Assembly: GCA_910588155.1 (NCBI GenBank)
Contig: CAJUPB010000019.1
Coordinates: 1 to 25,335, forward strand
Direction of reading: 5' to 3'
DNA length: 25,335 nt
Source of the DNA: an uncultured Christensenellaceae bacterium
Lineage (GTDB): Bacteria > Bacillota > Clostridia > Christensenellales > Pumilibacteraceae
Both the position numbers and the translations under genes were made by a program. Positions within the stretch are counted from its first letter, which is position 1. The number at the start of each line of letters is the position of its first letter. Of this stretch, positions 15,441 through 22,500 are shown in pieces. The notes below the pieces were generated by a model that was given only the letters and a program-made list of their open reading frames with translations, was not told the DNA's origin and searched no databases.

Positions 15441-16799
15441 TCAGCGTAAATTACTTCTGAAAAAGATGATATTCAGGTTGAACAGTCCGTTTTCGGTGTT
15501 TACCGACATCTCGCCGCCGTACTTTTCCACGACGTATTTTATACTTTTCATACCGTAGCCGTGTATATTCGTGTCGGTTTTTGTCGTTTTCGGAAGCTGC
15601 CCGTCGAAAAGCAGTTTGCTTTCGAAACAGTTATGCGTGTTTATGACCGTGAACAGTTTTTTGTTAGTCACGGAAAGGCTTATCATACGCTTATTCTCTT
15701 CCAACGGCAAGACCGCCTCTATCGCATTGTCCAGGATATTTCCGAACAGCGCGTATGTGTCTGCCGGCGTAATGAAGTCTATGCTGTTCCCGTCGATTAT
15801 GCTTCCGAGCTTTATGCCGTTGCGGTTGCAAATCATACTCTTTTCCGTCATCATCACGTCGAGAGCTTCGTTGCCCGTTCTGACGACGGAGTCATACACC
15901 GATATGACGTTTTCTATCTCTTCCACGACGTCGGACTCTATCGCGCTTGCACTGCCTATCTTGCGAATCTGATGTTTCATATCGTGGCACTTTTGGTTTA
16001 CGAGCGATATGCTCTCCTTCGTAAACTCATACTGGCTCTTCTTTTCGTCCCACAGTCTTTCGATAAACGCCAATTCGCTTTTGAGTTTTTCCTGTCTGTC
16101 CACATAGAATTGGAAACACAGTGCGAACACGCAGCAGGCGACGTTGAACGATTCGAGCAAAATTATATACACCTTATTGAAGTCGATTTCACTGTAAAAC
16201 GTGATAAACGAACTTACTATGACGTCGAAAAACAGAATTACGACGGAGAGCAAAAACATATTGCTGTTCGTTCCGCCGAACTCGTAGTTGTCGCGCACTC
16301 TGCGTTTTATCAGATAATACCCGAAAAAATATGTCACGCCGTACACGAAAAAGTAGACCATAAGCGTGAACGGATTTATATTGACGGCATTCAGGCTGTT
16401 GCTGTACAGCCAGAAACCGCCCGTACCGCCGGGCACGTTCGGTCCGCTGTTGAAGTCCATCACGACGGCGCAAAGGCTGTACAGTTCGTGTGCGATATGC
16501 TGCAACGTATATGCCGCCACCGCATAGAATACGACGGTCAGCAGTTTTTCCTTGAACAGAAAGCACAGCGCCGCCACGGTAAAGGCAAACAGCAGAAAGA
16601 ACATCGTGCAATACCACAGCGCGTTTTCCGCAACTATCGGCACGGCGAATGCAAATCCGACACAGGCGGCGAGTGCCGCCAAAAGCCGAAGCGGAAACAT
16701 CGAACGGGTTTTGAACCTATACACAAGCACGCTTTCGGCGACGACGAGTTCCGCCATAAAGAATATCCTATACCAAAACATTGCGCTCATCTCATACAT
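15441..16799 (-). CDS. GHKL-domain sensor histidine kinase (AgrC-like)
   Basis: Membrane sensor kinase, 452 residues, partner of the LytTR regulator. The first 230 or so residues hold about six hydrophobic segments, as in AgrC/ComD-type peptide-sensing kinases. A helical region follows with KCHDMKHQI, where His272 is the likely phosphorylated residue, then an HATPase_c_5-type domain: N-box NILDNAIEA (His-kinase Asn354) and GYGMKSI as the G-box. Start set at ATG 16799, with GGAGGTT six to seven bases before it; a TTG at 16829 lacks a ribosome site. It overlaps the regulator's last codons by eight bases. No AgrB or AgrD-like gene is visible nearby, so the signal is unknown. Confidence 0.9.
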   Translation of the reverse strand: MYEMSAMFWYRIFFMAELVVAESVLVYRFKTRSMFPLRLLAALAACVGFAFAVPIVAENALWYCTMFFLLFAFTVAALCFLFKEKLLTVVFYAVAAYTLQHIAHELYSLCAVVMDFNSGPNVPGGTGGFWLYSNSLNAVNINPFTLMVYFFVYGVTYFFGYYLIKRRVRDNYEFGGTNSNMFLLSVVILFFDVIVSSFITFYSEIDFNKVYIILLESFNVACCVFALCFQFYVDRQEKLKSELAFIERLWDEKKSQYEFTKESISLVNQKCHDMKHQIRKIGSASAIESDVVEEIENVISVYDSVVRTGNEALDVMMTEKSMICNRNGIKLGSIIDGNSIDFITPADTYALFGNILDNAIEAVLPLEENKRMISLSVTNKKLFTVINTHNCFESKLLFDGQLPKTTKTDTNIHGYGMKSIKYVVEKYGGEMSVNTENGLFNLNIIFFRSNLR

Positions 16800-17508
16800 T
16801 GAACCAACCTCCGCCGTAATGGTCGGCAAGCGCTTTCAGAAACGGTCGGCGGCGGGAACGGCTTATCGTGAGTATGTCGCCGCCGACGTGCGCGTTGTTT
16901 TCGTTTATCTCGGTCACGAAGTCGAGGTTGACGAGATAGCAGTTGTTGCATCTGGCGAAGTCGTATTTGGCGAGTCCCGTTTCCAGCTTGCTCAACGAAC
17001 CCGACGACATAACGACTCCGTCCACGGTGTGGAACATCAGTTTGTGGTTTATGACCTCGACATATTTGATACGCGACACGGAGACCACGCAAGCGCCCGT
17101 TTTGCAGTTTATGACGAACTTTTCCCCGCGTTTGCAGATTATCTGTTTCAACGCTCTTGCCATTTTGATGCGCAGCGAGTTATACACTACGGGCTTGACT
17201 ATGAAGTCCAGGGCGTCAACCGTGTAGCCTTCGAGAGCGAACTGCGCCATATTCGTCACGAATATCAGCACGACGCTGTCGTCCTTTGCGCGAAGTCTGC
17301 GGGCAGCTTCCAATCCGTTCATACCCGGAAGTTCTATGTCCATAAAGACTATATCGTATTCTATATTGTAATTGTCCAAAAAGACTATCGGTTTGCCGAA
17401 AACCTCGATTTCGCATTCCTCGCCGAATTCGGCCGCGGCACGGTTTACCGCCTCTTTCAACGCTTGCGCGTCGTTTCCGTCATCTTCCACTATCGCTATA
17501 CGCAGCAT
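16792..17508 (-). CDS. LytTR-family response regulator (AgrA-like)
   Basis: Cytoplasmic transcription regulator of 238 residues. The receiver domain (about 2-120) has the acidic pair Asp9-Asp10, phosphorylation site Asp57 (FMDIELPGMNGLEA), Thr85 and Lys105. The LytTR DNA-binding domain covers about 130-235 (IKYVEVINHKLMFHT, FARCNNCYLVNLDFV). It is first in its operon; the kinase gene overlaps its stop by eight bases. A consensus promoter lies 33 bases upstream. The ribosome site is weak (GGCGGAT). LytTR proteins bind imperfect direct repeats, and the adjacent GH3 operon is an obvious candidate target, but I did not find a convincing repeat pair there. Confidence 0.93.
   Translation of the reverse strand: MLRIAIVEDDGNDAQALKEAVNRAAAEFGEECEIEVFGKPIVFLDNYNIEYDIVFMDIELPGMNGLEAARRLRAKDDSVVLIFVTNMAQFALEGYTVDALDFIVKPVVYNSLRIKMARALKQIICKRGEKFVINCKTGACVVSVSRIKYVEVINHKLMFHTVDGVVMSSGSLSKLETGLAKYDFARCNNCYLVNLDFVTEINENNAHVGGDILTISRSRRRPFLKALADHYGGGWFNV
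16806..16812 (-). promoter_or_regulatory. Ribosome binding site fixing the kinase start
   Basis: GGAGGTT on the minus strand, inside the last codons of the response regulator, six bases before ATG 16799. It supports the ATG over the TTG 30 bases upstream and indicates coupled translation of the pair. Confidence 0.75.
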
Positions 17509-17541
17509 AATTGTATCCGCCCGAAATAAATCTCTGTATAA

Positions 17542-17571
17542 AGTATAACACAGCTTTTACGGTTTTGTCAA
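17542..17571 (-). promoter_or_regulatory. Sigma-A promoter for the two-component operon
   Basis: On the minus strand TTGACA (17566-17571), 18-base spacer, TATACT (17542-17547). Predicted start near 17535 gives a leader of about 27 bases. Confidence 0.8.
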
Positions 17572-17669
17572 AAACTTTTTTCTTTCGCGCTTTAAACCCG
17601 TGCGCCGCCCTTGCGCGCTTTTCAAATGCGACGGCTTTAAGTGCGGCGGGCATACTTCGAAAACGAAAG

Positions 17670-17702
17670 AAAAAACCGCAAACGACGCGCGTCTGCGGTT
17701 TT
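17670..17702 (-). terminator. Intrinsic terminator after the GGGtGRT gene
   Basis: AAAACCGCA (17672-17680) pairs with TGCGGTTTT (17694-17702), with a GC-rich palindrome in the loop; on the minus strand a run of T follows. It isolates the iron-sulfur operon from the two-component promoter. The rest of 17572-17728 holds nothing I could identify. Confidence 0.85.
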
Positions 17703-17728
17703 GTTTTATTTTAATTTCCAGCCGTGAT

Positions 17729-18733
17729 TTATTTTGCGAACGCTTCCTGAACGGCAACGGCGACTGCGACGCTTGCGCCGACCATCGGATTGTTGCCCAT
17801 TCCGATTAGACCCATCATTTCCACGTGCGCGGGCACGGACGAAGAGCCTGCGAACTGCGCGTCGGAGTGCATTCTGCCCATCGTATCGGTCATACCGTAG
17901 GACGCCGGACCTGCCGCCATATTGTCGGGGTGAAGCGTTCTGCCCGTGCCGCCGCCGCTGGCGACGGAGAAATATTTCTTGCCCTCGTCCACGCAGAGTT
18001 TTTTATACGTACCTGCGACGGGGTGTTGGAATCTCGTGGGGTTTGTCGAATTACCCGTTATGGACACGTCGACTTTCTCGCTCTGCATTATTGCCACGCC
18101 CTCTCTGACGTCGTCTGCACCGTAGCAGCGGACCTTGGCTTTTTCGCCGTCGGAGTATGCCGTTTCCTTGACGATTTTAAGCTCGCCCGTGAAATAGTCA
18201 TACTTCGTCTGCACATACGTAAAACCGTTTATGCGCGAAATAATCATTGCGGCGTCCTTGCCGAGTCCGTTCAATATGACTCTCAACGGTTTCGTGCGCA
18301 CCTTGTTCGCCGTCTTGGCGATACCGATTGCGCCCTCTGCCGCCGCGAAACTTTCGTGACCCGCAAGGAAGCAGAAGCACTCGGTCTTTTCGTCGAGCAG
18401 CATAGACGCGAGGTTGCCGTGTCCGAGACCGACTTTTCTCTGTTCGGCAACGGAGCCGGGAACGCAGAATGCCTGCAAGCCCTCGCCTATCGCTACTGCC
18501 GCGTCGGTGGCTTTCTTGCAGTTCTTCTTTATGGCTATCGCACAGCCGAGAGTGTATGCCCAGGATGCGTTTTCGAACGCTATGGGCTGGGTGGACTTGA
18601 CTATCTTGTCTACGTCGATGCCCTTGCTCTTACAGAGCTTGTCGGCGTCTTCGAGACTTTTGATTCCGTTTTCTTTCAAAGCGGCATTGATTTTATCGAT
18701 ACGCTTTTCGTAACCTTCGAACTTGACACTCAT
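17729..18733 (-). CDS. GGGtGRT protein (family of unknown function)
   Basis: Soluble 334-residue protein of the family named after its GGGTGRT motif, seen here at residues 260-266 (SVASGGGTGRTLHPDNMAAG). It also carries GHGNLASMLL and LAGHESFAAAEGAIG, matching the family as I remember it. Cys at 34, 64, 72, 90, 119, 121, 203 and 247. Family members are usually encoded beside a NifU-like iron-sulfur scaffold protein, as here: the two genes are 12 bases apart and the AAGGAGGT ribosome site starts within the upstream stop codon. Biochemical function is unknown; a link to Fe-S metabolism rests on neighbourhood. Confidence 0.93.
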   Translation of the reverse strand: MSVKFEGYEKRIDKINAALKENGIKSLEDADKLCKSKGIDVDKIVKSTQPIAFENASWAYTLGCAIAIKKNCKKATDAAVAIGEGLQAFCVPGSVAEQRKVGLGHGNLASMLLDEKTECFCFLAGHESFAAAEGAIGIAKTANKVRTKPLRVILNGLGKDAAMIISRINGFTYVQTKYDYFTGELKIVKETAYSDGEKAKVRCYGADDVREGVAIMQSEKVDVSITGNSTNPTRFQHPVAGTYKKLCVDEGKKYFSVASGGGTGRTLHPDNMAAGPASYGMTDTMGRMHSDAQFAGSSSVPAHVEMMGLIGMGNNPMVGASVAVAVAVQEAFAK

Positions 18734-18745
18734 AGTCGCACCTCC

Positions 18746-19438
18746 TTAATTTTGACGGGGGTCGATGTACTTCGCCGCCCCGTCGAATCTGCCATAAGTA
18801 CCCTGCGAAGCCTTGTATGCCTCGTCGGGGGTTGCGCCCGCCTTTATCTTGTCCATCATAACTCCGAGCTTGACGAACGAATAGCCGATGACCTGTCCGT
18901 CCTTATCCAGCGCGAGTTTCGTGATGTAGCCCTCCGCCATTTCGAGATAGCGCACGCCCTTGGCTTCCGTGGAATATATCGTGCCGATTTGCGAACGATG
19001 TCCTTTGCCGAGGTCTTCCAGACCTGCGCCGATTTCCAGACCGTCGTCGGAAAACGCCGACTGCGTTCTGCCGTATACTATCTGCAAGAACAGTTCGCGC
19101 ATTGCGGTGTTTATCGCGTCGCAAACAAGGTCGGTGTTGAGCGCCTCCAAAATGGTCTTGCCGGGCAGAATTTCGCCCGCCATTGCCGCCGAGTGCGTCA
19201 TACCCGAGCAACCCAACGTCTCCACGAGCGCCTCTCTTATCACGCCCTCTTTGACGTTCAGCGTCAGTTTGCACGCGCCCTGCTGCGGCGCGCACCAACC
19301 CACGCCGTGGGTCAGACCGCTGATATCCTTAATCTCTTTTGCCTGAACCCATTTGCCCTCTTCGGGAATGGGAGCCGGTCCGTGATTCGGACCTTTCTTC
19401 ACGCAAAACATCTCTTCGACTTCTTTACTGAAACGCAT
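18746..19438 (-). CDS. NifU-like iron-sulfur cluster assembly scaffold protein
   Basis: Predicted Fe-S scaffold protein, 230 residues, longer than classical IscU (about 130). Cys12, Cys49, Cys56, Cys77 and Cys106 are candidate ligands; GCSGMTHSAAMAGEI around Cys77 followed by GKTILEAL resembles the IscU GCGSAxASSS...GK motif. The last 80 residues (from about GTIYSTEAKGVRYLEM) are an extra domain shared by the subgroup that pairs with GGGtGRT proteins. GGAGGAG lies five bases before the ATG. First gene of a two-gene operon with a strong promoter at 19478-19506. Confidence 0.87.
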   Translation of the reverse strand: MRFSKEVEEMFCVKKGPNHGPAPIPEEGKWVQAKEIKDISGLTHGVGWCAPQQGACKLTLNVKEGVIREALVETLGCSGMTHSAAMAGEILPGKTILEALNTDLVCDAINTAMRELFLQIVYGRTQSAFSDDGLEIGAGLEDLGKGHRSQIGTIYSTEAKGVRYLEMAEGYITKLALDKDGQVIGYSFVKLGVMMDKIKAGATPDEAYKASQGTYGRFDGAAKYIDPRQN

Positions 19439-19477
19439 AGAATCTCCTCCGTTTATTTTATGGTTTTACCGCTACTT

Positions 19478-19506
19478 ATTATAGCATATCGCCCGAAAGC
19501 TGACAA
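19478..19506 (-). promoter_or_regulatory. Sigma-A promoter for the NifU-like/GGGtGRT operon
   Basis: On the minus strand TTGTCA (19501-19506), 17-base spacer, TATAAT (19478-19483). The leader is about 33 bases. Confidence 0.75.
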
Positions 19507-19530
19507 CCGTTTTGACACGCGCTTTTGACA
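19501..19530 (-). promoter_or_regulatory. Three TGTCA direct repeats at the -35 region
   Basis: TGTCA occurs at 19526-19530, 19513-19517 and 19501-19505 on the minus strand, starts 13 and 12 bases apart, the last one being part of the -35 box. The first two copies share TGTCAAAA. The spacing is close to a little over one helical turn, compatible with a regulator bound to one face. Chance is possible in such a short region. Confidence 0.4.
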
Positions 19531-19566
19531 ATTTTTCGAAAAGTTATTCGACACGGAAACGCAAAG

Positions 19567-22500
19567 TTATTCGCCGCCGAAAAACGGCGCGTATCTCGAC
19601 GCCAACTCGGCTATCCTCTCTTTCGTTATCAAGCCCTTACCCACGGACACTTTGAGATATTTGCCGTTCAACGCCTCGAACGCCGTTTCGGGCACGTATG
19701 CCACGGTTTCGACAAATTCCTCATATGTATAGAGGCCGTATCTTTTGACATCGGCTTCGTAAGCCGCTACGTCGACGGTCATCGTTTCGGCGTTCACCTC
19801 GAAAATATTGTAAAGTCCGCTTATGCCGCCGGGAATGGAGAGCATACCGTTCACATAATAGCAGAGGTGAGAAAACGTCACGGGACTGAAAGCCGCCGCA
19901 ACTTCGGTTTTCACTATGACTTCCGCGAGCTCGACCCAAGCCGTCGTTTTACCGTCGCCTTTTGCGAACCTGTGTCCGACGTAAGCCGCCGCGTGTTTGT
20001 CGAGACGGACATATTTATTCGAATCCAAATCGAAAAACGCGTGTTCGGAAATTACTTTCACCGTCGTGCCGTCGGAAAATTTCAGATTTACGACCTCGTA
20101 CGTTTTGACGGCGTCGCTGTCTATGAACAGTATCGGCGCGGAATCGAACGCGCCCGTTTTCAAGTTCCAAACGAGCAGCATTTCCTCTCCCGTCAGCGTT
20201 TCCACGGGCACTTGCCGTCCGTCGGCAAGCGTTATCAAAGTTCCCGCCGCCACGCAAGAGGACGGGTTGTATTTATATTTCAAAGTCAAAAAATAGTCGA
20301 AATATCCGTGCACGAACTTGCCCGTCAAATCAATGTTTTTTTCTTTTCCCGTGTATAGCACTTTCGATTCGTTCCGATATGTCCACCCGTCATAGTCGTA
20401 ATCGGCGATATCGGGAGCGACGTAAGTTCGGGTTTCGTTGCCCGACAAATAGATGACGTCGTGCTCACTTTCTCCCGCATTGTCTTTTTCGATACTTATC
20501 GAAACGCTCCAAGACATTTCGTGCCAATGCGCATACAGCGTCATATCGCAATCGAAATATCCGCTTCCGCACGGGAAAGCATAGTCCATATTCCCGCCTT
20601 GGAAAAGATGCCAAAAAACCTTTTCTCCGCTTTTCGTGAAATATCCGTCGAAAACGTAACCCTTGCGCCTCGGTATGATTATGCTTTCCACCTTTTCGTT
20701 TAAATTCACGATTAAGCCGTCCGTACCGCCCGTGCCGCCCATTTTGTCAAAAGTTATCAGAAAACGCGTTCTCGTCCATTCCGCCCAAAACCTTACGTCG
20801 GAATTGCCTATTACATAGGTCGTGCCGAAATTGCTTTCGTTTTTGCCGTCGTTATATGCCCAAGTGCCGCGATAGCCGTCGCGCGCGACGGTCGGGAGAA
20901 TCACCTCTTCGCCCGTCACTCCCGACAGCGAACCGACGGATATGCCGCACCTCGAATCGAAATCGAGGTAATAAATTTGCAGGAACTTCGGGTACAGCGT
21001 CACATCGCCGACGGCGGATATTTTATCAATCGAATTGCCCGCGAACTCCGCCGAGGTATACCAGCCCGCAAATCTCTTGTCGTCGCAATCGGCAACGCCC
21101 AACGCCACGGGCAACTCGTCCACGGTAAACTTCGTCTTGCCGCTATGTCTGTAACCGTCGCCGCCGTGATAAACAATATTGTATTCGACGGTGTGCCAAT
21201 GCGCATACAGCGTAAGGCGGTCTGCGGCCGCATACCCGTCGATTTTTTCCCATTCGCCGTCTTCTATTTTAACATTGCCGTTTGTAAACCAGCCGAGAAA
21301 TTCTCTTCCGACGCAAGCAGGAATTTGGAAATCGGTGTCGGAATCGTAATAATACCGCTTTATGACGGTTTCACCCTGCTGTCCGTATTCGGACACGAAC
21401 TCGAACGTATACTCTTTTGCGGAGAATATCGGCGTCAGCCATATCATTACACCGTTTTGCTCGTACCCGACCGACAAGTCGGGCATTTCGTCGTAATCGA
21501 ATATCGTACCCGCGGCAAGAGAAGTCCCCGCGAATTTATCGTTTGCCGCAGTATCGGAGACCGCCCAATACTCGAATTTATATCCTTTTTTCGCCGCCTC
21601 GGGATAAACGATTTTGTCCTTGTAATTACACTGATACGGGTTTACTCCGCCGACGACCTCGACGCCCTCGAACGCCACGGAGAAATTGATTTCTTTTTCG
21701 TAATGCGCGACAAGCTCTATCGTTTCGCCTGCCTTTATTTTTTCCAAATAATAGTTAAGCGTGTTTATCGACTTATACCCGTCGGCTTCATTCGCCGTAA
21801 AGCTCGAAAAGATATGCCCTTCGCGGTTATTTCTCGCCACTTTATAAAACGACTTCACCAATTTGTCTACGTCCAAAATGTTTGCCACGTCTATCTCGCA
21901 AGGTTCGAAAGAAATTTCGCTGCCGACGTCCGCCCAATAATATCTGTTGTCGTCGCTTATCATCACGCGATAAGTTATCCTTGTCCAACTTGCGGTCAGC
22001 GTCGTATCGCTCGGGATATCCCAAAAAAGCAGCGTCGCGCCGCCGTTTTCATTTGCCACGAGTCTGCCGTCCCCGTCTTTCCAACCGTTAAAAACGTAGT
22101 CTTCGCAAACGGGCGCAAACAGCGAATAGGTTTGACCGTAAGTCACGGCGTCCGTATTCGGCGCGCCCTCGATTATTTTGCCGTCCTCAATTACAACGCC
22201 GTAATCGTAAGTCACGGCGTAGGTGTTCGCCGCAAAAAGAGAATGCAAAGTTTTATTGCCGACACTCCCGACGGGAATCTTCTCCACTCTTTCGGAAGGC
22301 AAAAAGTCGCGCGATTCAAACCAACCGCCGAACGTATGTCCCGTCTTTGTCGGCACAGGCAAAACCGTTTCGTCCTCGACCGTGAAATACAGCACGGAAT
22401 GAGTCGGCAAAACGCCGTCCGTGTCAAGCACGATTGAATAGGTTATCGGCGTCCACTTCGCGTATATATTCGAGGTTTCGGCATACGACGTCCATACAGT

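Noticed and set aside
17572..17728. AgrD-like signal peptide gene near the two-component pair
   Set aside because: The short frames here overlap a terminator and lack a ribosome site or an amphipathic leader plus conserved Cys pattern.
17825..19528. Plus-strand open frame of about 567 codons over the GGGtGRT and NifU-like genes
   Set aside because: It crosses both real genes and their promoter and has no ribosome site.
19792..20256. True intein in the giant protein
   Set aside because: There is no C-terminal His-Asn-Cys/Ser junction and no split host domain around it; it sits at the C-terminus.
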